The notes under the pieces were generated by a model, which ran no database searches, was not told the origin of the DNA, and was given only the letters and a program-made list of their open reading frames with translations. Positions 26,601 to 34,000 of a stretch of DNA of 64,000 bases are shown piece after piece; position 1 is the stretch's first letter, and the number at the start of each line of letters is the position of its first letter. Position numbers and translations under genes: made by a program. This DNA is from Amphiura filiformis (Eukaryota > Echinodermata > Ophiuroidea > Amphilepidida > Amphiuridae). The DNA is taken from assembly GCF_039555335.1 (NCBI RefSeq), contig NW_027305496.1:62001-126000 (forward strand), written 5' to 3'.

Positions 26601-29600
26601 AAAAATATCATTTTTTTATAATTTGTCATAAAATTTGTATTATATTGTGATTTTCAAAAAATGAAAATTATTTGATATAAGAAAGACATACTTCGTATTT
26701 AGAATACAATTCGATAGGTCTGAGGTGCTCTCATGTGCCACAAAAAATACTGTCGAAACGCATTAAACCCTAGATCCCTTAACCCAAATATATGATTTTT
26801 TATGGTGATATATAAAGTCACTCGCACATAGAATTTTAGAGGGATTTTGATAGCAGTTCCATTAAAAAAAGCTGCTATCAACATGAGACTAATGCTGGTT
26901 TCATACTGCTATATATGCCGCTTGCCGCTGAGCTGAGCGGCGTAGCGCACACGCATTAGGCCCTACAGACAAACGGACACAATCAAGGCTTGTCATCTAC
27001 TTGTCATTGCATTGGTTAATACGTCCTGCCACACACCGACACCGCCTGGCTAATAATTATTTGGTGTAGCAGAGACACTAAAATGAATACACGGGATCGA
27101 TACACATGAATTGCTATGCACGATTTTGATATCAGACGAAAATCTTCGGATACCGGGTTAGAAAATGATGAATATCTCCCGTAAATGAATTTTTCTCAAG
27201 AAACCAGATGTGGTCTCATACACTTGAAAATATGTGTTGAACAGATATGATGGTCGCTAGAATGCGCTTTGAAAATTGGCCGTGCGCTTTGAACTCAAAA
27301 TCGGACCAAAACTCTAATTTTATATTGCGTTGGTCCTGTATGGACTACATCGTGTAGTACAGCTGCACTCACTACTACATGTAGGCAGTATAAAAGTCGA
27401 TGACCATTGACTTCAATGGGGTATACAAGCTTATTCACGCACAACCAAGATCAATTACATGGCTATTGTGAGTAGCCTTAGTCATGTCCCTCGACTAATT
27501 ATTCGTCTCAAAGAGCTTCAAAGGTCTGAACCAAATGGCCAATCGTGGCTGTGGATTCAACCTACCAGGGTCGATGACACTGTGTGCCATAAAGTCTGAC
27601 AGGGTCATATTAGATCTAATCCAGAAACACCACCGAAATGCTTATTTTGGGAATTTTGCTAGCTGAATCTTTTTGATGTTCAATCTTTGACAAGATGTAA
27701 CTTTGCTACGGAAAGTGCTATGACAAAAAGGTTTTCAGTTTTGGCTTTCTTTACTCAAAGGGCTTTAATTTGATATCTATACTAATAAAATAATAAGCGG
27801 TCTCTATCTATCTGTCTATCTATCTGTCTGTCTGTCCGGCTATGCGTTTCGCCGCATCGTGCTGAAATTTGGGATATAGATAGGTATTGGGAAAAGCATG
27901 TTGGCCATGTGGTTTTGAAGGTCATCAGAGGTCAAGGTCAAAGGTCAAAATTTCAAACTTTGTCCGATCGGGCCCAAACTTGGTGGGTGGAATCCTTGAT
28001 AGGAGGGGAATATAATGCGTGAAATAAAATTGAGGTCAACCGAGGTCAAAGGTCATTACGGAGGGGTCAAATTTCAAACTTTGCCCGATCGGGCTCAAAC
28101 TTGGTGGGTCGAAACCTTCGTATGAGGGGGAGCATGAATAACATTATATGGAGGTCATCCGAGGTCAAAGGTCAAAGGTCATGGATTTCAAACTTTGTCC
28201 TATCGGGCTCAAACTTGGTGGGTGGAATCCTTGATACAAGGGGAATATATGCGCAAAACAAAATTGAGGCCAACCGAGGTCAAAGGTCATGATGGGGCTA
28301 TATTTAAACTTTGCCCTATTGGGCTTAAACTTGATAAGTGGAATCCTTCGTATGAGGGGAGCATGAAAAAAATTACACCGAGGTCAAAGGTCATCTGGGG
28401 TCAAACAGTATCGCTATCATGCCAGTGCTCTCACAGCATCAGGGCTCTCACAGCTGCAGGTGCACTAGTATAAATATAAAATGATGCAGTTTGATGGCAA
28501 CCCGGGGGGGCCACTGGTCATTGACAAGGGGGTATCATGCGTGGCCACGAAGTTTCAAATAGCACGCTAAACAAGTATTTACGAGGTCTGAAAATGCACC
28601 CCTAAACAAGTATGACAAGTGCAATTTCATACCCTAAATAAGTATTAACATTATTTTTGCCCCCATTAGAAGCAAGTAAATCAGTCATATTTTGACTCTA
28701 AAACCCTTCATGATAACTGGGAAAACACAAATTCAAAAGTTCATAATTTTTAACCTTTATTACATACTACATTTGTCTCAAAGGACCCTAAACACTGATT
28801 TATTGTACAAGGTATACCCTTTTTCTCAAATTTCCTTGTTTTAGATACCCTATTCGCGATACGTAAGTACAGTGCCTGATCATGAAAAAAGACCCTTTTT
28901 ACTTGAATTTTTGGCCACGCATGATACCCCTGGTCAATGACCAGTGGCCCCCCTGGGGATGGCAAATTTGAATTCACCTGGCATACCTACAATGTAAAGC
29001 TGAATTTATACTCAATCGCCAAGCGATTGCGATTAAACGCTTTTGAAAAGCGATGGGCAATCGCCGAATTTTGCGATGCATCGCTCGTCGCTTTTGCATT
29101 TATATTTATCACGGTGATAGCGATTGCAGACGACAATTAAAATATTCTAAATGCCACATTTGAAATACATTTTTAAAACATCAGTTGCTGTCAATAATTA
29201 TTGCTTTGAATTAAGAGCCAGTCTCCCTTATATATAGGTCACTCACTACACCACACCACACACCACTCTCCCTATACTCTCCCACCCTACCAAACCCCAC
29301 CCACCAAACCCCACCCCCGTGCACCTCACACAGTTGACATTTCAAGGACTCAACCCAAGTCAACCAACCAGCCATACACACAATGGTACATGTAACTCCT
29401 GAAGGTAAAATCTACATAGTATCAGATCATCAGATCACCTGTATCAGACAGGGATATTTGTGTGTGTGGCACACTATGTAAACACTTGCACCCAGAGACT
29501 AGAGAAGCATACAAGTCATGTAAATGAAAATGAATTGCAATGTATTCAAATACATTACATAAAAATAACATCATCATCATCGTCATCATCATCATCACCT

Positions 29601-30762
29601 TCGTCATCATCGTCAACATCGTTATCATCATCGTCATAATAATAATAATACAAGCAGAAATTCACCATTAAAGGAGTATTTCGTGATCCTAGCATCCTCT
29701 TTTTATGACATTTTTCAGTACATATCCACAAAAAAGCCTATTCCCAAAATTTCAGTTGATTCCGATTTTATGCGTTTGCGAGTTATGCATGATTATGTGT
29801 ATTACACTGCTCCATAGACAATGCGTTGTAATTTCGTTCTGGTGCACCAGAACGAAATTCAAATTTCACGATATCTTTGGCATTGCAAAACTAATTAATC
29901 TGCAAGAAATATTTTGTACATAAACATTATGTAGCCAGAGGTATCCAGTGGTGTAAAAATCTCAACTTTTTTGAGAAAAGTGGGGGGATGAGGCTGTGGA
30001 TCACGAAATGCCCTTTAATTCTAAACATCTTTTCAAAATTGTCCCACACAAATGTGCAGCAGTGAGTAGTGAGCACACACAAACTACAGCACCCTACGCC
30101 CTATGTTTGAGATTGAGTACCAATTTACTGAGTGGGAACTGAGATGTAGGGTCCAGTGTGCATGTTTCTCTCTTTCAAGAGTTTTAATGGATTGGAAAGT
30201 TCCATGAAAGAACTCTTTGATATTTTTTATAGTGCAAATAGTCCGGACTCGAACGATACATCACTGAGCATTTGTGAAGTGTTTCATGATGGCAGAGGCT
30301 CTGGCGGGGGTTGACATCTCAAAACAACAAAATAAAAAGAGCCTCTTCGACTTCCATGACTTCATGTTTTTCAGCTTCTAATAATCAAGTTCACGCTATA
30401 AAAAGGAAAAGCGTCTAAATAAAATTGGGCAATTTAGGGCATTTTTTCAATAAAAAATAAAAAACCCTTCTTCCTCCTATTTTTCAAAAACCTGGACGAG
30501 AAACATGTTTTATTTTTTACTTTGCCTGGCCCTTGAAATTGAAGTAAGGTAAGCTTACAATTTTAATGTAATATATTAGCTCTACCATCTATAAAAGAAA
30601 TAAAAGTTATTTAATTACTCACTTGATTTCATCGTCAGTGTCATCAGAATCCTCTGTACTGGAATAGCCAGCAATTGCATTTTCTTCTAAGGCTGACATG
30701 GTAAAATTTGATGCATTTGTACCCAGCAAAGTTGATTTCACTGCAACTTCAGCGGACGCCAT
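5546..30762 (-). CDS. C10orf67: C10orf67-like coiled-coil protein gene (12 exons seen, 3' end missing)
   Basis: Twelve exons on the minus strand join with consistent phases into at least 409 codons: 30762-30623, 24001-23881, 22252-22109, 21328-21254, 19709-19557, 18463-18325, 14399-14341, 12628-12563, 11572-11507, 10062-9955, 6191-6100 and 5611-5546. Residues 50-160 match, from memory of the family, the N-terminal domain of vertebrate C10orf67: VGFFSQDRATQT and RRSFRQQLADSI are the clearest blocks. The centre is charged heptad-rich coiled coil, and near the end WEKKFSIMQK resembles the human WEKRFFILR block. The start is the only ATG in exon 1 with a good AAAATGGCG context. The molecular function of this family is not established; the human protein is listed as mitochondrial, while the coiled coils and a promoter X-box fit a ciliary role. 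The terminal exon(s) were not recognised; they lie below 5546 or outside the window. Homology is fairly sure; the function is open. Confidence 0.85.
6100..6191 (-). CDS. C10orf67: C10orf67-like exon 11
   Basis: 92 bp, acceptor TTCCATGCAG and donor GTAAGC. Codes residues 358-387 (GDELARLRKLERHFRNEVL) plus two bases. Phase 0 in and phase 2 out agree with both neighbours, which supports membership of this gene. Confidence 0.75.
6382..6597. mobile_element. TTAACCCC dispersed repeat, copy 1
   Basis: About 215 bp, starting TTAACCCCTGGACACTAC and ending CATGGGGTTAA. A closely related copy lies at 40478-40692. Contains GATTGG/CCAATC motifs near both ends. Confidence 0.65.
7471..7830. mobile_element. 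MITE with 28-bp TIR (TACCGTACTGACGCGAGTAT)
   Basis: 360 bp bounded by perfect inverted ends. Internal subterminal copies of GAGTATAGTCCCACC and poly-A tracts. Confidence 0.8.
8852..9077. mobile_element. TTAA MITE (GGGGGTACTACAC), shortened copy
   Basis: Starts TTAAGGGGGTACTACAC and ends GTGTAGTACCCCCTTAA. It is homologous to the longer copy at 31874-32233 but lacks part of the left arm. Confidence 0.75.
9131..9621. mobile_element. Element with ~43-bp TIR and embedded tRNA-like sequence
   Basis: Ends CCGTAAAAGCTCGATAGTTA and, inverted, TAACTATCAAGTTTTTATGG. On the minus strand at about 9232-9200, TTAGCTCAGTTGGTAAAGCG is a good box A / tRNA 5' half, but no full cloverleaf was found, so it is not called a tRNA. 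Confidence 0.65.
9955..10062 (-). CDS. C10orf67: C10orf67-like exon 10
   Basis: 108 bp, phase 0 to 0, acceptor CCTTTCAG and donor GTAAAG. Codes residues 322-357, a highly charged helix (AEQQKQEEEKLRILQEKKK). A palindromic TTAA element ends only about 30 bp upstream of the acceptor. Confidence 0.83.
10092..10763. mobile_element. 0.66-kb palindromic TTAA element, copy 1
   Basis: Bounded by TTAAGGGAT and ATCCCTTAA. The two halves are inverted copies (GACAGTATTTTTTGTGGGACA at the ends; GTATGTAGCTGGGAGGAAAA near the centre). Its left end lies about 30 bp from the exon 10 acceptor. Other copies: 22410-23080 and 26123-26782. Confidence 0.82.
11507..11572 (-). CDS. C10orf67: C10orf67-like exon 9
   Basis: 66 bp, phase 0 to 0, acceptor TTCTTGCAG and donor GTAAGC. 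Codes residues 300-321 (AEKQRLALEREMQTKVSKAK, then DE). Confidence 0.83.
11573..12562. other. C10orf67-like intron, no further feature
   Basis: Contains poly-C at 12061-12070 and an ATTT-type microsatellite at about 12188-12208. No other structure recognised. Confidence 0.5.
12563..12628 (-). CDS. C10orf67: C10orf67-like exon 8
   Basis: 66 bp, phase 0 to 0, acceptor TTTCAACAG and donor GTGAGT. Codes residues 278-299 (LLKELEQAKASATHEMASM, then KRN). Confidence 0.83.
12935..13905 (-). mobile_element. tRNA-derived SINE split by an insertion
   Basis: On the minus strand, 13900-13835 has GACTCATAATCTAAAGGTTG followed by box B GGTTCAAGCCC, the tRNA-like head. The plus strand reads AAAGTGCCTTACTCAATGAC at about 13801, a phrase typical of this class of SINE. 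The likely other half, CATCTGGGTGGAGAGGACAC, lies at 13121-13140, so about 0.64 kb (13146-13788) appears to be inserted. The inserted part resembles the 18.7-kb repeat family near its right end. Confidence 0.5.
13965..14240. mobile_element. MITE with TIR TGTGACACGATCAAGGGGAA
   Basis: Left TGTGACACGATCAAGGGGAA, right TTCCCCTTGATCATGTCACA. Related in layout to the elements at 43955-44218 and 58262-58530 (GATCAAGCAAAATCAGTCGG ends). Confidence 0.7.
14341..14399 (-). CDS. C10orf67: C10orf67-like exon 7
   Basis: 59 bp, acceptor TTCCTGTAG and donor GTAAGG. Codes residues 258-277 (NRDLERVNKDLEKERIQIKQ), continuing the coiled coil. Confidence 0.85.
15240..16960 (-). mobile_element. DIRS-type tyrosine-recombinase retrotransposon fragment (decayed)
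   Basis: Minus-strand translation gives, in the order expected for DIRS elements but across several frames: an RNase H-like block TDSMTIAFYINREG (about 16680-16620); IEWHLTQ and SIFQRLDRP (about 16480-16400); YNAFPPIAMILLVLLKV (about 16325-16275); LITPFSRFLWPKQWIVLPP (about 16255-16200); HLTVWR (about 16095); then tyrosine-recombinase parts PEWDFMLVLKYL (about 15770), GVVSILPQAGFLDKNQ (about 15590-15545) and PVRALRGYIARIKEI (about 15460-15415). Frameshifts and stops make it non-functional. It is GC-richer than its surroundings. The reverse transcriptase part was not seen. Confidence 0.75.
17175..17880. repeat. Two 353-bp direct repeats
   Basis: ACATGTACTATTTTAATA recurs at 17175 and 17528 and the units are near-identical through GAGACTTAAGAGCAACATTT. 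They form the right arm of the 14770-17940 element. Confidence 0.8.
18006..18290 (+). mobile_element. tRNA-like repeat with TAACCCTAACAC ends, copy 1
   Basis: Starts TAACCCTAACACC and ends GTGTTAGGGTTA. It contains GCTTGGCATGCGAGGGGTC and box B GGTTCAATCCC followed by GGGGTGCCAAG, the 3' half of a tRNA-like fold. No complete tRNA was found. Confidence 0.65.
18325..18463 (-). CDS. C10orf67: C10orf67-like exon 6
   Basis: 139 bp, acceptor TTCCTGTAG and donor GTAAGA. Codes residues 212-257 plus one base; acidic coiled coil (HLREELSELQNKIDNLEEAL). The left-over A joins AC from exon 7 to make Asn258, which fixes the phase. Confidence 0.88.
18490..19268 (+). repeat. Dispersed repeat ending in a 300-bp near-perfect tandem duplication
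   Basis: 18669-18968 and 18969-19268 are identical except for a base or two (TAGCACAGTG against TAGAGCAGTG). 18490-18668 matches 27143-27320 (GATACCGGGKTAGAAAATGA), and the end (GTGGATTCAACCTACCA) matches 27550-27600. The encoded open frames are by-products of the duplication. Confidence 0.85.
19557..19709 (-). CDS. C10orf67: C10orf67-like exon 5
   Basis: 153 bp, phase 0 to 0, acceptor ATATTCAG and donor GTAAGT. Codes residues 161-211, Gln-rich coiled coil (SVRQMQQQVTQQEGVIQML). Confidence 0.88.
19819..20107 (+). mobile_element. tRNA-like repeat with TAACCCTAACAC ends, copy 2
   Basis: Same layout as 18006-18290: TAACCCTAACACC start, box B GGTTCAAATCCC, GTGTTAGGGTTA end. Confidence 0.7.
20125..20366 (+). 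mobile_element. tRNA-like repeat, copy 3 (left end missing)
   Basis: Follows copy 2 almost directly, lacks the left end and a ~15-bp inner stretch, and keeps box B GGTTCGAATCCC and the GTGTTAGGGTTA end. Confidence 0.68.
20367..21253. other. C10orf67-like intron, no feature recognised
   Basis: Apart from an ATACCGCATTTGCTACCA phrase that occurs twice (20488 and 21128), nothing was recognised. Confidence 0.45.
21254..21328 (-). CDS. C10orf67: C10orf67-like exon 4
   Basis: 75 bp, phase 0 to 0, acceptor CTTGTATAG and donor GTTTGT. Codes residues 136-160 with RRSFRQQLADSISKLN, matching the conserved RKSFNQQLADAI block remembered from the human protein. Confidence 0.9.
21968..22085. repeat. Partial exon 3 copy plus GT/G-rich simple repeat
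   Basis: GCTTCCATGACTTGTTTGTG at about 21990 repeats exon 3 sequence (22200-22219) with small changes. It is followed by a GTGTGG/GGGG tract with two copies of GGCATAACATGTG. Confidence 0.6.
22109..22252 (-). CDS. C10orf67: C10orf67-like exon 3
   Basis: 144 bp, phase 0 to 0, acceptor TATCACAG and donor GTATGT. Codes residues 88-135, an amphipathic helix-rich segment (for example NKLQEKALDMYCRINERVDE). A short decayed copy of part of this exon lies about 100 bp downstream at 21968-22010. Confidence 0.9.
22410..23080. mobile_element. 0.66-kb palindromic TTAA element, copy 2
   Basis: Bounded by TTAAGGGAAGGGGTATGAAC and GATCCCTTAA. Same family as 10092-10763. Confidence 0.82.
23287..23850. mobile_element. 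Repeat with long inverted stem, copy A
   Basis: Begins AATTCATAACCTCATTAATA and ends with a hairpin whose arms contain CATTGTGAAAAATCTAAACA and its complement, loop near CTCGCCCCTC. A second copy lies at 51690-52208. Confidence 0.75.
23881..24001 (-). CDS. C10orf67: C10orf67-like exon 2
   Basis: Acceptor TTCTTTAG, donor GTGAGT. Codes residues 47-87 including VGFFSQDRATQT, the most diagnostic block of the family. The exon ends in phase 0. Confidence 0.9.
24008..26122. other. C10orf67-like intron 1, unique-looking part
   Basis: No exon, known repeat or RNA gene recognised. Contains short duplicated phrases only. Confidence 0.45.
26123..26782. mobile_element. 0.66-kb palindromic TTAA element, copy 3
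   Basis: Bounded by TTAAGGGCTGGGGTATGAAC and TAGATCCCTTAA. Same family as 10092-10763. Confidence 0.82.
27143..27605 (+). repeat. Second copy of the 18.5-kb dispersed repeat family
   Basis: GATACCGGGTTAGAAAATGA at the left and CTGTGGATTCAACCTACCA at the right match 18490-18968, with a diverged middle. Confidence 0.65.
27776..28468 (+). mobile_element. Helitron-like non-autonomous element with ~117-bp internal repeats
   Basis: Starts TCTATACTAATAAAATAATA directly after A and ends GGTGCACTAG before T, fitting the Helitron rule A|TC...CTRR|T. Near the left end is a TCTATCTGTC microsatellite. Inside are four diverged units with CAAACTTTGTCCGATCGGGC (27954, 28075, 28189, 28306), separated by runs of AGGTCA. 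No Rep/helicase coding was seen. Confidence 0.6.
28498..28970. mobile_element. Inverted-repeat element (GGGGGGCCACTGGTCATTGA)
   Basis: Left GGGGGGCCACTGGTCATTGA, right TCAATGACCAGTGGCCCCCC, with GGTATCATGCGTGGCCACG and its complement next to them. Confidence 0.8.
29570..29650. repeat. CAT/ATC trinucleotide microsatellite
   Basis: Interrupted ATC repeats followed by ATA repeats. The minus-strand open frame rich in Met/Thr here is a microsatellite artefact. Confidence 0.85.
29669..30017 (-). mobile_element. Element E (AAGGGCATTTCGTGATCC), inverted copy
   Basis: Reads AAAGGAGTATTTCGTGATCC at the left and CACGAAATGCCCTTTAA at the right, with the 16-bp palindrome TTCTGGTGCACCAGAA in the middle. 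Other copies: 31246-32442 (interrupted), 39743-40087 and 58573-58919. Confidence 0.8.
30623..30762 (-). CDS. C10orf67: C10orf67-like exon 1 (start codon)
   Basis: Codes residues 1-46 plus two bases of codon 47. The peptide starts MASAEVAVKS and ends in an acidic stretch (TEDSDDTDDE). The donor GTGAGT lies at 30622-30617. The split AA joins A from exon 2 to give Lys47. The ATG lies 202 bp from the divergent INO80C ATG. Confidence 0.85.
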
Positions 30763-30964
30763 TTTCAATCGTTGCCAGGGCTACGACCGCATAGCAGAAT
30801 ACACGGTTCTCCTTTCTCACGCAGTTATTTACGTGACCTTACTTTTGGAGATGAGACTGTTTGTGACCTTTCAAACTCATCCAGGTACATTGTTTCGTTC
30901 ATTTCAATCAGCAGAGGACTTAGCCTTGCTACAAACGGGATGAGATTATCAGCAGACAACAAAA
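30763..30964. promoter_or_regulatory. Shared divergent promoter of C10orf67-like and INO80C
   Basis: Only 202 bp separate the two start codons, both in the context AAAATGGCG. No TATA box is evident. The interval carries GTTGCCAGGGCTAC at 30771-30784, one mismatch from the RFX X-box consensus RYYNYY-N2-RRNRAC, placed 9-22 bp upstream of the C10orf67-like ATG. Transcription start sites cannot be located from sequence alone, so the X-box may fall in a 5' UTR. Confidence 0.65.
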
Positions 30965-31063
30965 ATGGCGACCCCCATAAGGAAATCCATGCGAACTCGA
31001 AAAAGTAAAAGGCCTGCTAGCCCTTCAGATGACGAAGAAAGACGAAAGAAAAAGGCATCTTTG
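30965..31063 (+). CDS. INO80C: INO80C exon 1
   Basis: 99 bp from ATG to donor GTAAGT, phase 0. Codes MATPIRKSMRTRKSKRPASP and an acidic-then-basic tail (DDEERRKKKASL), similar to the human Lys-rich N-terminal segment. Confidence 0.92.
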
Positions 31064-34000
31064 GTAAGTTTAAAATAAAGATACCTCTGGCGTGACATAT
31101 TGGTTCGTCAAGACTCAGGATGGCCAAGTTATTGGGCTTCTTAATCTTAGACTTAGCTTAAAATCTTAATTCACATTGACATTGTAATGTATTGTACATT
31201 GCCACTGCACTGACTGGCCCTGGCCCCAGTTTTCGAAATAAGCACTTAAAGGGCATTTCGTGATCCACAGCCTCATCCCCCACTTTTCTTTTAAAAAAAG
31301 TTGAGATTTTTATATACCACTGGAAACCTCTGCTGGCTACATAATGTTTATGTACCAAACATTTTTGCAAATTAAGACTTATTAATCAATGTACGATCTT
31401 TTTAATTTTTAGATTTTTCTTTTTTTCTTCCAAAATGATAATATGCAATCATGATGAAAGTTCCCAATACATTTGGACGCAAAAAACATTGGGAATTTGC
31501 AAAGAAACAACATCATTATAAACTTCACCTCTATCACTCGAAACATCTCGCACTATTTGGATTAGGACAGCGAAAAGCGGCCTCAGAGTTAGTCTCCCAC
31601 GCAGCCAGTTTGGTTACGCTCCTCCACATGCCAAACTAGTTTTTTAGGAGACTACGGTTTATGATCGTGGCCGACATAAAATCATAATCTAAAAAATTAT
31701 GATTTTATGTCGGACCAACAGAAAATCATCCCGTTTTACTACAAATTGGGCGAATTTGACAGTTTGCTCACGTATATTTAAGTTAGAACATGTGTAAGTA
31801 TTACAAATATGCCAAAAAATCGGGTTTGAAAAAAATAAAGGTAAATTCTGAAAAAAGATCGTACATTAAGGCTTTAAGGGGGTACTACACCCCTGGCCAA
31901 TTTTGTGCCTATTTTTGCATTTTTCTGAAAAATTATAGCGCATTGGTGACAAGTAAGATATGTATATTATAGGGGCAAGGACTACAACTACTGCACTGAA
32001 AATTCAGCAACTCAAGGCAAGTAGTTATTGATTTATTTATCAAATATTGTTTTTTCCTCATTTTTGACTGTAACTCCACAACTGTTGTCTGTGTTGTAAT
32101 AAAATTTCCAGTGCAGTAGTTGTAGTTCTTGCCCCTATAATATAAATATCTTACTTGTCACCAATGCGCTATAATTTTTGAGAAAAATGCAAAAATAGGC
32201 ACAAAATTGGCCAGGGGTGTAGTACCCCCTTAATTCGTTTTGCAAAAATATTGTGAAATTTGAATTTATAAGTCTATGGAGCACCCGGGATGGAGCAGTG
32301 TCACATAATCATGCATAACTTGCAAACGCAAAATCGGAATCAACTGAAATTTTGGGAATAAGCTTTTTTCGTGGATACAATGTACTGAAAAGTGTCATAA
32401 AAAGAGGCTGCTAGGAAGGATCACAAAATACTCCTTTAATTTTGTGATTTTTTCCTTTTCTTTTAGACCACCGTGCTTGCTATATACATTGTACTGGGGA
32501 CTAAATTATTACTTTTGCATCAAGGTTCACTTTTGCATCAAATGATCAAGATTAAACAGTTGAGTTGCCAAACACTTTGAAGTCACGGTTTAATGACATG
32601 TATTGTTATGTGTGCAGGCTTCGATACATGAGGGAAATTATGGGGTAAAAAACAGGGTTAAAACAACTTTTTGAAAACAAAACTTTTTGAAAACTGAAAA
32701 TGCCTTTTCTGCTAGGGAAGTTTTTGTCTCAAAAACAATCAAAAATATCGGAAAAGCAAGGAAGAAACATACCTTCATAAAATCAGCATCACTTCTCTGT
32801 CACATAAAATGGTGACTAGATGAGGGGTGGTGCTATAATTATGTGTACCCCCGGGGTTAGGGGTGGTGAGTTACAGGGGGAAAAGATTTTTGGCAGGCAA
32901 AAGGGGGAGCAAGCATTTTTGGCAGGTCGACAGGGGGGGTCAAGCAATTTTGGCAGGCCGTTTCTATACATGTACGCCCTAAAAAGGTGTAGGAAAACGT
33001 TAGGAATACGTTCAAATATGCAAAATTTCTTGCTCGCTGCTATCACATTATATGATAAGACAATTTAGCGCTCGCATTATATGATAGACAATTTAAGGTT
33101 TTAAATTCGGGTTCCCCAAAATCTTGCATTGTGTAAAGGGGGGGGGGGCAAAGATTTTTTGGCACGTCAGAAGTGGGGGCAAAGATTTTTGGCACGGCCA
33201 AAGGGGGGGGCAAACAATTTTGGCAGACCATTTTGAAAATTCACCACCCCGGGGTACACATATTGACATATATCGCAATCGGATCGCAAACAGCTGTTTG
33301 AAGCTGTGTTCATTATATAGTAAAATATTTATTGACTACAGTTTGTGGCAGAGAGAGAAGAACGGCGTTCTTTACATTTTTAGAGCGTGCACAGCATAAA
33401 CACAGAAGTGGAGTTCTGTTCGGCTGATCATATCGTCTGACAATCATAACAACAGTGATCTGATTGGCTGATTAAATTGGTCGGTGCAGATCGGCACTCT
33501 TGAAGGGAACACAAAGCTCCACATATGTCTCTCATTAACAAGGCACTTGCGTCAATCTGAACAAGGGACTGCTGTTCTTCTCTGAAACCATGTGTAGGGC
33601 CACTTAAGTTTTACAGTGTGCACATGCATGACCAGAGATTTTCAAAACATACCCAAAGCAGGATTTGCCCTTTTTTAAGCAAAAAACACCACAGAAATAT
33701 TTATGTTTGGGTGATGTTCCTGATGCAAACCAGAAGACACAAATTATTTTTTTTTTTTTTTAAGTGAACTTATAAAGATAATTAGAAACAGCCCTTTTCT
33801 TGAAAACAGGCTTTTTTTACCCCTAAACAGGATTCATTTGAAATTCACACTCCCTGTGTGGAAGATTTAATTAAGGTTGTGTCTTCCAAAAGGTGTATGG
33901 ATTTTATCTTACACAGTTACACATGTACAGGCATCTGCACCACCACCATCAGACCCACCAGTTTGTCACAATAAGGTCTAGCAACACTCCTTAGGCCAAG

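Noticed and set aside
33093..33399. Cys/Pro- and Gly-rich open frames on both strands
   Set aside because: Produced by the subterminal repeats and G/C tracts of an inverted-repeat element.
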